Below are positions 11,500 through 25,000 of a DNA stretch of 64,000 nucleotides, piece by piece; within the stretch, counting starts at the first letter, position 1, and each line of letters starts with the position of its first letter. This DNA is from Erodium maritimum (taxonomy: Eukaryota > Streptophyta > Magnoliopsida > Geraniales > Geraniaceae). The stretch lies in the NCBI GenBank assembly GCA_963921825.1, contig OY997595.1, forward strand, positions 18,655,228 to 18,719,227. The letters run 5' to 3'. The translations under genes and the position numbers were made by a program. The notes below the pieces were generated by a model that worked only from the letters and a program-made list of their open reading frames with translations, ran no database searches and was not told the DNA's origin.

Positions 11500-13017
11500 T
11501 CAAGAATCATCCCCTGTTGGGTCGACATCCGGTGGTGGTTGATGTCGTTGAAGATCGTTAAGTTCACCTTCAAGGGCATCCAAGACTCTTCGCGTTCGGG
11601 ACTTCAATGCCTTGTGCTCTTCTAAATGTTCTTCGGTGAAGTTGGAGGTATCAGTATTATACAAAGTCATGTAGAAGGCCATGCTTACTTCCCACTTTTC
11701 GGTTATCTTGTGTAGCATGCGGGTCCTTTCTGCCTGGCGTTCGGACCGTGTACGTTCAACCTCCTGCCGTGTACGTTCCATCTCGGCGAAGGCAGTCATT
11801 TGGGTCGTGAAGACGGTCACCTTTTTTTTGATGCCTTCACTGCCTTCTTTCCTTACGGTCGCGTTCGGCGAGGGGGACTTGGGGCGGCCTCAGGGGATGG
11901 GGGTGTGTCGCTGAGAGGGACCTCAGTCCCCTCGTAGTGGTCGGAAGCTCCCCATTCTGCTTGTTGGGACTCACCACTAAGAGGTGTGTAATCGTCCCCG
12001 GTGATTGTGGGTGGGGTTGAGCTATAAGCCCCAGCCTCATCCAACCGTTGTCGTTGTTGGCGTGCTTGTTCTTGGCGGACATTACCCATTGTGCCTTCCT
12101 CAGCAACGAACTTGTTAATGCCCTCGAGCTTCGCAACCCAATGATCCAGGTCGAACTTTGCTGGGTGGTCTTTCGGTCTGCTTCCCTTCGGTACAGCCGC
12201 CCACATATCTTTCGCACGTCTCATGTGCTCCTCGTGGTTAGACCCACCTTGGAGGACCTTCTTGTCTGCGAGGAGCCTCTGCCCCAACGTTTCTTGAGAG
12301 ATCCCCAGTCGCGATTGCGGAGACTTGCCTTCGAGTTGTACTTCCTCTCAATAGTGCACCAGAATGTGTTTCCGGCTTGAGAGTTTCCCTTGATGGCGTC
12401 TTTTGTGGTACTCAACCAGCAGTCTATGAGGTGGTTGTCTTCATCCTTGGTGAATACCCGCGCATCCGACGGTGGTGCTCGGGGTCGTCGTTGTCGTTGG
12501 GAAGGTCCGACAGAGGATGGTTGGGGGACGACTACGTCGGGTAGTGGGTGCCCGGGGTAGTTGTAGAATTGGGGTGGAAGCTGGAACCCTTTTCCTTGTG
12601 GGTTCATTCCAAATTGTGGAATCATTCCAAATTGTTGCGGGATTTGGAACCCTGGCGCCATTTGGAATTGTTGTGGACGGAATTGTCCTAAACAATAAAT
12701 TTATACAATAAATGAATTAAAAAATTACAATACATTAATTAAACAAATACAATAAATGAACTAAACAAATACAATAAAGTAATTAAAGAAATTCAATAAA
12801 TACATTAAATAAATAAATAAATTAATTTAAAAAATTACATTACATAAATAATAAGTTTGCACTTACCTGAGCTCGAACCCGCTTGCGAGTATAGCGTGAA
12901 AGCGGAGTTGTCACGAGGGTCCGCTAGAATGTCTTGCAAATCCCGTGCTAGTTCGTCGGGGGTGAATCCAACTTCGTCACCAGCTGAATGTGCACGGGAC
13001 CCTGCGTCGGCCGACAT
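11500..13017 (-). pseudogene. Harbinger ORF1, Myb/SANT-like DNA-binding protein, frameshifted
   Basis: Exon 1 (13017-12867) starts MSADAGSRAH and ends at a GTAAG donor. Exon 2 begins at 12687 after TTTAG and keeps the frame. It is Gln/Pro-rich (FQIPQQFGMIPQFGMNPQG), then carries the Myb/trihelix-like block FTKDEDNHLIDCWL..NTFWCTIERKYN..RNRDWGSLKKRW. A one-base shift near 12288 moves the frame to one that continues LLADKKVLQGG..AKDMWAAVP..FDLDHWVAKLEG. A second shift near 11870 leads to a charged coiled-coil tail ending at 11500 (MERTRQEVERTRSERQAERTRM). This architecture is that of the accessory ORF1 proteins that act with PIF/Harbinger transposases. Two shifts make it a pseudogene, though a recent one by its otherwise open frames. 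Confidence 0.75.
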
Positions 13018-13098
13018 TTTTTACGAGAATATTTGAAATGAGAGAGGAGAATGTGGGAATTGAAGAATGGGGGTGGAAAAATGAGGTTGGGGTTGAGG

Positions 13099-13110
13099 TA
13101 TTTATAGGGT
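13099..13110 (-). promoter_or_regulatory. TATA box of Harbinger ORF1
   Basis: On the minus strand CCCTATAAATACC lies about 85 bp upstream of the ORF1 start codon at 13017, with a pyrimidine-rich leader between them. Confidence 0.6.
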
Positions 13111-13390
13111 TTTAATTTGTTGAATTTTAAGTAAAAAAAATTATAATCGTTACCGACCGTTTGACAACGGTCGGCTTTGGGATGCCAGGTGTCTGCACGG
13201 GAGAGGGCCAGCGCGAGCGAGGGGCGCGAGCCCGGTCTGCGATCGAGGAGCGAGGGGCGAGGGGCGAGGCCCGAGCCGCGTATTTCAGGGCCGCGGTCTG
13301 CGTAAAATCCGACCCACAATGGGACGGCCCGAGGGCTGCGGACCGCGAGCGTACGGGTCGGGGACGAGGACCAACCCGTTGTGCGTGCTC

Positions 13391-14020
13391 TTAGGACTGA
13401 CGGAGCTTCCAGCAAAGAGCATTTTTCCATATTATTCATCCCGTCCTTATTAATTCTAAATATACCTCAGGTGGGGTAAAAAGAAAAAGAAAAGAAAAAG
13501 GAGATTAAAGTAAATTAACGCTGTGAAGTAAAAGATATATTAAATAATAAACCTTAAATAAAATATAGTAATCAGCTAAATAAAAAGTGTGCACAGTGTT
13601 CAGTGAGTACAGTTGCTACTTCACCACCTGGATAGGGTTTTCGACGGATTTCCTAATATTTTTCTTTCCAATTCCTGCTTTTTCTCGCTTGCCAAACACA
13701 GCCTGTACCTGGACTGTTGACTCTTTCTCTCTCCTTAAAGTCTCAATGCTATTCAACTAACAAATTTATCGACATTGATGACACTCTCCCATCAATTTCT
13801 CTGTCAAAAACCAAACCTTTGAGCTCAGTCTCAACCAGACCCACCAACAAAAACATGCACTCATTTATTGATTTTCCATCGGTTTCTCTGGGAAAGTGAG
13901 AAAACCCATTGGAACCCAGAAAATCCGAAGCCAACCTCCTTTTTTTGCAATGCCCATTCATTGATTTCGAAATTTGAACCAAAAACGAAGGCTTTGTGTT
14001 TTTTCTGCTAAAATCCAGCA
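13391..14020 (+). promoter_or_regulatory. Promoter and 5' UTR region of the LRR receptor kinase
   Basis: The sequence between the Harbinger end and the kinase start codon turns from purine- and A-rich to CT-rich about 300 bp before the ATG, as plant leaders do. I see no clear TATA box. Short upstream ATGs occur (for example near 13717 and 13749), so upstream ORFs are possible. Confidence 0.4.
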
Positions 14021-16311
14021 ATGCTTCTGCAAGTGGTTTTCTTTCTGGTTTTCCTGCCGGCGGCGAGGCCAGATCTCTCCTCCGAACGTGCCGCGCTCCT
14101 CGCTCTCCGGTCGGCGGTGGGTGGCCGCACCCTTTTCTGGAATGTCTCCCAGCCCAGCCCCTGTTCCTGGGCCGGCGTTCTCTGCGAGGCCAATCGCGTT
14201 ACGGGCCTGCGCCTTCCCGGCGTTGCGATCTCCAATGAAATCCCGGTGGGTATTTTTGGTAACTTGACGAGCCTTCGCACTCTCAGCCTCCGGCTCAATT
14301 TGCTCTCCGGTCAGCTGCCGGAGGACCTTGCAGCCTGTACTTCTCTCCGTAACCTTTACCTGCAAGGTAACAGTTTCTCCGGTGAGGTTCCTGATTTTTT
14401 GTTCGGTCTCCATGACCTTGTTAGGCTAAACCTTGCCGACAACAATTTCTCCGGCGAGATCTCGCCGGGGTTCAACAACTTGACGAGGCTGAAAACTCTT
14501 TATCTCGAGAACAATCAGTTTGCTGGGTCGATTCCGGACCTGAAGCTCCCAAATCTGGAGCAATTCAATGTCTCCAACAATCTATTGAACGGGTCGGTCC
14601 CGGCCAATTTGCAGTCTTTTTCTGCCAGTTCTTATCTCGCGACTTCTCTGTGTGGAAGTCCACTGAAAGCATGTCCTGGCAAGGATAATGAGCCGATTGC
14701 TGGAATTGGTAAACCTGATGAGAAGGGGAGTAAGAGGAAGCTCTCCGGGGGCGCCATTGCTGGTATCATAATTGCTTGTGTTTTAGGTGCTGTCTTGCTT
14801 CTTCTGCTACTCTTCTTCCTCTGCCGGAAGAAGAGCAGCAAGAAAACAAGCTCTGTTGACATTGCGACCGTCAAGAATCCTGAATCAGGGATTCGGGGTG
14901 ACAAAGCAATTGGGGATGCTGAGAATGGTGGTACGGGTAATGGGTATTCAGTTGATGCCGCAGCAGGGGCACCCGTGGCAGGGAATGGGAGAGGAGAAGC
15001 CAATGCAACAGGTTCTAAGAAGTTGGTGTTCTTCGGTAATGCATCAACAGTGTTTGATTTGGAGGACTTGTTGAGAGCTTCTGCTGAGGTTTTAGGAAAG
15101 GGGACTTTTGGGACAGCTTACAAGGCGGTCTTGGAGGCTGGAATCATAGTGGCTGTGAAGAGGCTCAAGGATGTGACCATCACCGAGAGGGAATTCAAGG
15201 AGAAGATTGAGGTAGTTGGAGCAATGGATCATGAGAATTTGGTGCCTCTCAGGGCATATTATTACAGTAGAGATGAGAAGCTCCTTGTCTATGATTACAT
15301 GACCATGGGAAGCTTATCTGCACTTTTGCATGGTCAGTACTTTGCCTTACATTCATTTACTCTTTCTAGATCTAATTTTACTCCATGGACTCTCTATACT
15401 GTTGAATGATTGTCACAATGCCAACTACTCATGCTATTATCAACTATTGACCCATACCAAATTAAGCGTTTCGGAAATGCCTTCAGTTTCTCCCTAAAAA
15501 ACTTTCATTAGATTAAATTAGCTAATGTTGTATCTTCTTGTTTAATACTCTGTGAAGCATTCTGAGGTGTGTCTGCACTTATTCGATTCCTCAAGAATGT
15601 CACCCTAAGGTTGACTTTGTCAAATAGAATTATATGTAATTTGCCATGGTTAGTGTGTGTTTTAACATTGTTGTGTTTACAGGGAACAAGGGTGCTGGTA
15701 GGACACCATTGGATTGGGAGCTTAGATCTGGCATTGCATTGGGAGCGGCCCGTGGCATTGCATACCTACACTCCCAGGGGCCCGATGTCTCACATGGAAA
15801 CATCAAATCATCCAATATCCTCCTCACAAAATCCCACGGTGCTCGAGTCTCTGACTTTGGCTTAGCTCATCTTGTCGGGCCATCATCCACTCCCAACAGA
15901 GCAGCTGGCTACCGTGCACCAGAGGTCACCGACCCTCGCAAGGTGTCCCAAAAGGCTGATGTGTATAGCTTTGGGGTGCTGCTCTTGGAACTTCTTACAG
16001 GGAAACCCCCGACCCATGCCCTCTTGAACGATGAAGGGGTTGACCTGCCCAGATGGGTGCAGTCCATAGTTAGAGAAGAGTGGACTTCTGAGGTTTTTGA
16101 CATGGAGCTGCTTAGGTACCAGAATGTTGAGGATCAAATGGTTCAGCTCTTACAGCTTGCTATGGACTGTGCTGCGCAATATCCTGACAAGCGCCCGTCA
16201 ATGTCTGAAGTGACGAGGCAGATTGAGGAGCTGAGTCAATCTGGCAACCATGAGGACTCGAATCTGCAGCCTGATACAATCAGTGATATTGATGACATAT
16301 CTTCCCGGTGA
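14021..16311 (+). CDS. LRR receptor-like kinase of the RLK902/RKL1 type (probable pseudokinase)
   Basis: Two exons, 14021-15332 and 15683-16311, split by a 350-bp GT-AG intron in a Gly codon, give 646 aa. This is the usual length for this LRR-III family. In order: signal peptide (1-18), LRR N-cap with the CSWAGVLC cysteine pair (about 22-60), about five LRRs (about 60-200), Cys pair near 211-218, one membrane helix (about 243-268) followed by CRKK, a Gly/Ala-rich juxtamembrane segment, and a kinase domain (about 350-620). The Gly loop GKGTFG and the lysine K380 (VAVKRLK) are present. The catalytic loop reads HGN (475-477) instead of HRD, so the catalytic Asp is Asn, while DFG is intact. Family members are plasma-membrane receptors in immunity and development and are thought to signal mainly through partners. 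The ligand is unknown. The conserved intron site supports orthology to RLK902/RKL1. Confidence 0.93.
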
Positions 16312-19047
16312 TGGATCGTCTTCTCATTCTATTTTTAAAAAATTGGATGCTATAATTGTCTGATCGATCCTCCAATCTTCTCTTGTCTTAGGAGCCAACT
16401 GTTAATTTCATTTTGTTAAGTGTACTAGTTTATTTGCTTCTCCTTTTGCATTGATACATTGGGGCAAGTAGGTGTTCCTTGTGTTCTTGTTGGGTGGATG
16501 GATTGATGGTTGCTGTAATTATTACTTCACTTGTGTCATCACTTTTGGCTTTTGCTTTAGATGCAACTTTTTTTTTAATCTCTTGTGTTTATCTTTTTCA
16601 GTGGTAAGTTTGATTCCCTGAACACTAACCACTAAGAGAATAACAATTGTTTCAAAAATTAAACTTGAACTTGTGTTTTAAACATGATTATCTGGTGGTT
16701 ACTAGTACATAGCTTTGGAAGGTACAGTGAACAAGATGTTGCACAAGCACAAGTATGCGGTGAATTATTGGTATGGATATATGATGAATTTAGGAGGGGC
16801 CATCTGGTCTGGCTTTTGTCACCAAAATTGAGGGAACTTTCACGAGGATCTATGTGCCAAAACTACTTGTTATTTATGTACGGGTTTACTCTATGATGGA
16901 AGTGGTGAAACATGAGTTATAATTTTTACCAAAACTATTGTATCCCTTGTAGTTTGCGACACATGGCCGAGAGTTCACTTTGGTCACGAGGGGTGGGACA
17001 TTTCACTTGCTTATAAAAGAGAATTCTTTGTTTGTTATTCGGCCTTTTGTGGACGGAAAATAGATGAAATGTGTGATTTGTGACCAAAATAAAACACTTG
17101 AACCAGTGAAAATTGTGTATACATTACACAGGTTTTCTAGTTTTTCATAATTTTAAAATTTACTTTTGGTGTCATCAGTGTTAACAATCATATAACACAT
17201 TCTAATAACATATATTTCCCAATTTAATTGAAAAATGTCAATGATAAAATTATATAATGCATCCTCGAGATCTTATTACCTCTTCTGCAAACGAAAATGA
17301 TCATGTGATATCGGGTGAATCGGATGTTAATTTGATTGAGAAGCCGAAGTCAGCGCCTCATTTGGTTGCAATCACGCTCCAAACGCAAAAAGGATCTCAA
17401 CTTTTGTGGATGGGCCTGATCAAGAGGAGCATAAAAATTTACAACCGATTTTTGCGATTAAGGAGCCGATGGTAGACACCGTGGAGGTGGGTTTGGATCA
17501 ATCGAAGGCCCAAATTGAACCTACAGTGACTAGGCAGACGCTTAGATCCAATCCAGGAGACGACCGTGTGGTTGAGCCTGCACAAGCAGGGGTATAACTC
17601 ACACTTCCTAATCCATGTTTGGTTAGTGGTGGAGGACAGGTTGGGGATGGTAGGGATAGTATTTGGAAGGACATCCTCCTTAGTCCCTCAAAACTTTCCG
17701 TGACAAAAACCATAGGGATCAGGGGAAAAAACAGGGTTGTACCTACACTATTCAAACCCGAACTACAACTCAGAGCGAACAAGAACGGCTAACAACACAA
17801 CGTAGAAAAGAGATTTGGAGACAGTTTGTCACCACAAGTAAGTTGGCGACTGAGTGAATTGTCTCTTGAATCTTTTGCAAATGGTCTGTTAGGTTTTCTG
17901 TTTTGAGATTGGTTGTTTTTCTTGCTTTTCGTTTGGAAGAACGCTTAAGTTCCGGAACGACCTTCCTTCGGATGGTCTGTCCTCATCTTTGTAATATTTC
18001 AAATTTCAAAGATTAATAAATCTATTGCTTATAAAATATCATATTTTATGGCTACATGAGTTTCGAGTAATTCAATATTTTAACTATCATTCATTAGACT
18101 ATTTTTCCATAGTTTTTGAAAAATATTGCATTACAAGAGTTGTGATCCCTAAACCTTAATCTTTTTTGTCAAAACTAGTCTTACTTATAACAAACATGAA
18201 GTACAAAACTAGACATTAAAACAAAAATGAAGAAAGAGAGAGAGAAGATAGTGAAGCATAATGAGAGGTAAGCTTGGAAGTGTAAACAAATAAGGACGAA
18301 AAGGTGAGTGTGTATTATGAGGGAAGACAGGAGGAGCATGGTGGACCAAAGGCTTTCTCATATAAATGGAGGGGTCGGTTGTAAAGTGAACATCGTTATG
18401 TTATATGTTATGTGGTCCCAAATCACTCCTCTTCACTCATCATCATCACCATCCTCATGCTCATGCTCGTGCTCGTGCTCCTGCTCGGCTTTTTTTATAT
18501 GTATTTGGCATCCAATGCCTACACCCCACAGTTTCAGTTTGTCTTTTGAGGACTTGATACAAAAATAATTTTTCATTCTGTATAAATACTCTGAAAACAT
18601 GTTATTTTTTTGCTACCACTCCTTTTTTCAGAAAGAAAAAAAAAAAACAAACCAATGAGACAAGGTTTCTATCCCATTTTCATGTTTCCATTATGTAAGG
18701 TCTGAGATTGTTTGAATGCCAATCCTAGATGAAAACCCATAGCAAGTAAAACTGGGTCACCAATGCTACATAGTAACTTGAAACATAAGATGATCTGTAG
18801 ATGAAACCTAAGACCTCAGCTCGTCGTCCCCAACTAGTTCCAGTCTCTTGAGTTTTCTTCTATTTCTGTAAACACAAGCCATAATCATCAGTCAAATTCC
18901 TTCACAGGCAAATATAACAATGCAATCATTATGGAATGCTCTGGACCCATACATGTACAAGGTTATACAGACAGCACAGCGACCACCATCCTCCAAAATT
19001 GTTCTGTCAAAAGCTGAATCTCCGGTTTTGACAGAGAGTATAGGTCA
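16312..19047. other. Intergenic region with 3' UTRs of two convergent genes
   Basis: The receptor kinase (+) and the IREH1-type kinase (-) converge here. Up to about 16600 is probably 3' UTR of the receptor kinase, and 18600-19047 that of the other. At 17250-17980 a stretch with broken reading frames (for example KTIGIRGKNRVVPTLFKPEL at about 17708-17767) followed by a T-rich tail looks like retroelement debris that I cannot place. A CATGCTCATGCTCGTGCTCG-type microsatellite lies at about 18440-18490. I see no complete gene. Confidence 0.45.
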
Positions 19048-22000
19048 TTACGGATTTGGGTTTGACGGGGAATCGTCCTTCCAACCCTTTGAGAGCAAAT
19101 CGTAATTGATCGATGCCAGCTGGGATAGATTCTAGTAACCAAAGTAGAACCACAAGGAAAAATTGGTTAAATGCAACTTGAAGAAGAACAGTAATAACTG
19201 TGGTCGTGTTAATCATCACTAGGTGATAAGATAAAGATTACCTTAAAAGAGAAATTACTGAAGGAGTAATTGACGGATGATACAGACTCGAATCCAGTAT
19301 GGTCGCTGCTGCATTCATCACCCTCTCCCATGTCATCTTGGCGGTTGTTGCTTAAGTAACTGCCACTGTCACTTGAACTTTCTCCATCACTGGAATCCTC
19401 CATGTCACTTGCCGGATACACATTGCCATCCGAAGTATTCCACGAATACCGACTTGTGAAGTAACTCGTATCCAGCGCACTCTCTGAAGAAGGAACAAAT
19501 GCAGTCTGCAAACACATGTAAATAAAAGGGGGAGGTCAATCTATATCCTGCTGCACTCACCCATCACATTCTGCACACAAAGCTCACCTTCTGCCTGGCA
19601 AGTGTATCCCAGTTAATGTCTTTGAAGAACACATGTTGCTTCACCTGGATCATCATACATTTATGACATTATATCATTTGAAAACAAAATAAAAACGGTT
19701 CCAAGGTAGCAATTTATCTAAATTTAATACTTACCTCTGAGGCTCCACCAGCCCCAAGTCTGAGATGAGGATCTTCTGTCAATAACCTGGAAATCAGACA
19801 TAACATCTTTTCTTAATTTAATAGCACCTGATTATCAAACAATACTTTTCTTTACATAGAAGATTAATACACACACTCACACTACAAGAGCTACAATCCT
19901 TCTCTTACCGGTCAATCAAATCTGCTGCTTCAGCGCTCATTTCATCAGGTACTCGGGGCCAAGGAATATTACGATTCAGGATATTATCAAATATTGTCTA
20001 TAACAAAAAAAAAACAATAAATAATATAAGAAAGCCGTGGAATGAGAACTCAGTCCAACTTGAAATGATAAATATAAGTAAATCATTCCATTTAATAAAA
20101 AATGCACAACAAGCTTTTAGTATTAAGTGCAAAAACTTCACAAATTGTAATTTAATGAGAACTAATAAGGCAATGAGGGTGCACTTCATATTTTCATTTG
20201 AGTATCAGGCTAGGAAACTTATGGATTTAAATATATGCAATTTTTACTTACCTGAGGATGCTCTGCATTGAAAGGTGGAATGCCAACAATCAATTCAAAT
20301 AAAATGACACCCACAGACCACCAATCAGCAGTTGTGCCTAAGATAAGATAAAACAATATACTTTTGTTATCCAATAAAAAATACAGAATAATAGTAAGGT
20401 GCAATTTTAGCCTTAAATTTAACACTAAAACCACTTCATAGGAACTGGTCTATAGAAGTTTAACCCATGCAAAAGAAATATATATATAAAAAAATAAACC
20501 TTTTAACTAATTGTTCCCAATGTGGATCCAACTTTTAAGAGGTTAAGGATTGTTGTTCGTTCTAGAATGGCCAAAATATAATCTATAACAAAACAATTAT
20601 ATTATATAAATAAAGTTATACGAACCATGTCCAGTTCCCAAAAGTATCTCTGGAGCCAAATAGTCGGGTGTACCAACAGCAGAACGTTTTTTCCGTCTTT
20701 CTCGCTGATCTTCAGATTCGTGTTCTGGGGTTTCATCGCCATCCCCAAGTATGGATGTCCCACTGACAGCTGGACCAGATAAATCATCAGTGCTGTTGAT
20801 GAGACCAACCTTTGAAAGCCCAAAGTCTGTCAACTGCTCAACAAAATGAAAAGAGATCTTATATGAGAATAGATCCCACTCAGCAAGAATATCATAGACA
20901 AGAACTATGAAGCCAAGAGGCAATCTTCCCTTTGTCACATTCATAATATATATAAGCAATTAATAACACATTGTAGCTGATAGAAACTAGAGTGACATTA
21001 GCCACTGAAGACTCTACAATTACCTTGATGTGACCATCATGTGCAATCAATAAATTATCCGGCTTCAAATCACGATGAACCACACGCAGTGAGTGCAGAT
21101 ATTCCAAAGCAAGCAGCTACAGAAACATTGTATTTCAAACTAAGAGTTGCATCATGTCTAAACAGAAAATATTTATTGCAGAGCACACAGAACTTACAAC
21201 TTCTGCTATGTATATGCGAGCAACATCTTCATCTAAGCAGCCTAAATTCCTCAACAATGAATACAGATCTCCCCCATTCAAGTACTCCATCACCAGATAC
21301 AAGTTTTCACGACAAGTAAATGAATAAAAGAAACGGACCTGATTCAGCACGTATCCATGTTACAATGGGACAACTAATGCTAAATACAGGTAAAACACTA
21401 AGATAGCTAGACCTTCTCACCACAAAAGGATTGCGCACTGAAATTAAAATGTCTCGTTCTGCTAAAATACTTTCAACAGCATTCTTACGGATCATATCTG
21501 CCTTTTTTAGAACCTGACACAAATAGAAAAATATACAAAAAATCAGAGCCTAGTGTCCCCGTCACAGTTCATAAAATGATAAGTAAATGCACAATTCAGA
21601 AGGTTGCACAGAAAGTTATACAAAGAAAGAATAATGAGCCTATAATAGGCAGCCAGGAATTGTTTTCCTGTGCAAAGAACTGCACGTGACACAATACTAG
21701 CAATGCGCTTACTCAATAATAGAACTAAGAAAAAAGATACACATTTTAGTACAGAAATTAAAAAAACAAGGACATAAGTTAAAACCTACAAGGCTGTAAC
21801 TGGAGCTCAATGAAATTGAAGAATTTTTTAAAAGGAGCTACATATATTGGGACTGACTTCATGTAGACCATAGCAGGCAGCTCATCAGAGCACATTGAAG
21901 TCTTGTCAGAAAGTTTTACTTGAATAGTCATCAGAAGATGAGATGAGGAACATGGCATCATAATCATAAACAACTTGATATATTTTATATGCCTACTATT

Positions 22001-25000
22001 ACCAAATGATCGACTATAAAATTTCACTTTTTTTCAAGAATTCCATGAAGTTTATTTCTATCATCCCAAACATTTAAGCAATGCCAAAAACATAAGAAAC
22101 ATGTAATTTCTGAAATGTAAAATCGAACACTACAAATGAGAAGCATCGACATAAATCCCATTCCAAATAACACAAAAAATGGTACATCACATGTTCTTAA
22201 GTTGTACGGACATTTCAGTGTATTCAATGACTTGTAAAAAAATAGCAAGGATCCATGTTATCATATTATTCAGATATTTATGAGAAATAGAGTGAAGTTA
22301 TATGAAAAATCAACACCATTAATATGATATGTATTCATTATAACTGTATTAGCTTAATAATATACTTAACAAAAAATTCATCAAGCACAATTGTAGCTTC
22401 ACTGTACCTTAATAGCAAAAAGATCTCCTGTTGTTCTCTTTTTGGCCAAGAAAACTCGGCCAAATGCTCCACGACTGATTGGTTTGATGATCTCAAAGTC
22501 ATCTATGCTGGTACGATCTTTAGAAGAATGAATTGGGCTTGTTCTCAAGCTCCGAACCACATCATCTTCTAAAGGGGTATCTTCATCAATCACAGTACTT
22601 GTTATGTCCACCTTTTCATCTTCAATTTGAGCACAAAGCTGCAAATATTTCTCCCTAGACAATGCACAAATCGCTAAATTATCACACAATATATGAGGAA
22701 TCAATTTTTTTCACTCAAATTCAAAGAGTAAACTTTTTAAACAGGAAGCCGGACTCCATTTTTACAGTATAGCTAACACAAAGGTTTGACAGATACAAGA
22801 AATATAACAGATATGTACCCACCTAATCAACTTCTCAATGCGTGTCCCAAAGGACTCCACTGTTACTGCATCGAACTTTCTACGGCCAATTATCACTCTT
22901 AAGTCGTCAAGACAAGTCAGTAAATAAGTTACTGAGCGCTCATCATCCAGGGGTGTATTTGCTACACATCGTGCAATATCAACCAATTCACTCATCTGCA
23001 TCATCCAGGAGAAATTAGAACTTGAAAACGTTCACACAACTTTTTCAACTAGTAATTGTGGTAGAATAAAACATATAATGTGCATGGATATTCTTGTTAA
23101 ACATTTTGGCTTAATTAAGATTGTCTGTATACAACTTCATACCACAGGCATTTTGTTACAAATTTAATTGATACCAAAATAAGTTGTACATGTGATGAGT
23201 ATCATGCTATCATGAAATACAATGACATCCACTAGTTACTGTTTATTTATAATGGAACACTTATTACTATCAGTAAGCCATTTGTGAAGAAAATTGCAGT
23301 TTAGATAATAACCTTCCTTAGAAGGTAACCTGCAGCACCTATTCCGCATGCTACTGCCATTCATGATAACTCAATCTAGAGGGTTCCATGAAATACTCAG
23401 TGTGAATCTTTCGCCTATATTCATACACGAGAGAAATTCAATTTCTAATAACCTTCCTTAAAAGGTAACCCTAGCAGTGCTTCAATGATCTCGCTTCAAG
23501 AAGAGCTTTAAACTTAACTCGACAGCACAAAATTTCAATATTCGGTTACTTAGCTTCAAACTTTGATACTTTCATGAAATGATTTTTGAGTTTCATTTGA
23601 TGATTCTATTGAAAAGTGATTATTGGGTACATAAATAATGCATCCCATAATTTATATTGTTTAAAGAAACCTATATGGAATCTATTTTCATTCATTTCAA
23701 ACAAGATGATTTCCATATGTACCTATAAATAAAATTGTTTTTCTTTAGGAAAAATTCTTACATCAAAATGCCATAAATATGTTCCGGTGTATCTCTACTA
23801 AGAATGCACCCAAATGGGTTCTTAGGCTTCAGTTTTAAATTTGTTTACAAAAACATAAAAGCATGAGCATGGAAAAGTAAACCCTTTATATCTGAGGTGA
23901 TTAATTCCTATCCCAAACACAAGAGGTTACACAATAAACTTGGAACAAGGATCTCCACTCAATCTGATAAAGTATGTTACTCTGCAAATCAAGATAACAA
24001 AATAGAAGGTCGCAATAGAGATGATAAATTTGTGTTTTATGGTATTACAGTTACCTGTGGAATATCATCATGCTCAGAGAAAGCACCTTTCCCTCCCAAG
24101 AGCAAATCTATCTGACTGTTCCTAGGTGTTAATAGTGGAGATCTAGGTGTCATACTACCAGCAGAAGATGTTGTCATTCCTTGGTCAGACTTGGGGCCAA
24201 AACGGGTTCTACAAGACATCGAAGGTAAACCTTTCATATCCTCCATAAAAGCAGAATTATCAGCTTCGGGAGAATAGTCAAGCATATCCTCTGAGCCTCG
24301 TCGGGACCAATCACTAAGTTTGGGTGAGAGAGCATCAGACTCTTCTGTCACACTAGAATTTGACACTTTTGCTACATCTGGGCTTCCTACCATGTGCTGG
24401 ATATCCTTCTGTCCAAAGGCTTCCATCATCTTTTCAAGAGTTTCGGATATTCTTATTAGACGCTCGTTCACACTTAGACCCTTCTGATCACATCTATCGG
24501 CAATGGCGCAAATTCTTGAATGATCTTCCACATGTAAAGTGGGAACCTCCTCCTCACAAATGCGACAAATAATTGAATTGTCATCAGAAACATTCTGCTG
24601 ATCTCCCCAGTAGCCCCAAGAAACTTTATGTTGGTGCTTTGAAGAATCCTCATTGGAATCTTTTCCGAGAGGCCCAGGAGGTCTAAGAGCAGCCACATCC
24701 ATGTCAGCAATTATTCCCTTAGTACTTGCAACTTTCAAGGGTTCAACTTTCTGCTCCACTACCAAAGCAGCCTCTTTTGTGCTTTTCCCGGCTGGAGATG
24801 GAAGCTTTTTCCAAGAAGCTATTCGATCACCCCTTCCCCCAGGCGATTCCAAATTCTTTGAACTGTCATCTGCAGGAGGAGAAAGAACATTTACTGTCTG
24901 TGGAGCATGGTCTCTTTTCCAATCCAGCCCATGATGCTGCTCCTGACTGTAAAATTTCCTGGATGCAGGCTCTTTTGTAGCACTAGAACTCTTAGTATCC

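Larger units (their letters stand above)
11157..13390 (-). mobile_element. PIF/Harbinger element carrying only ORF1, TSD TTA
   Basis: The left end is TTA then GAGCATGTACAACGG. The right end, reverse complemented, is GAGCACGCACAACGG followed outside by TTA. So 15-bp TIRs with two mismatches are flanked by the TTA duplication typical of PIF/Harbinger. The 2234-bp body contains the Myb/SANT-like ORF1 on the minus strand but no DDE transposase. Its movement would need a transposase in trans. A transposase of the same superfamily, itself broken, lies at 49846-51032. Confidence 0.85.

Noticed and set aside
13161-13394. Arg/Gly-rich plus-strand ORF
   Set aside because: It is the GC-rich terminal region of the Harbinger element and ends across its TIR.
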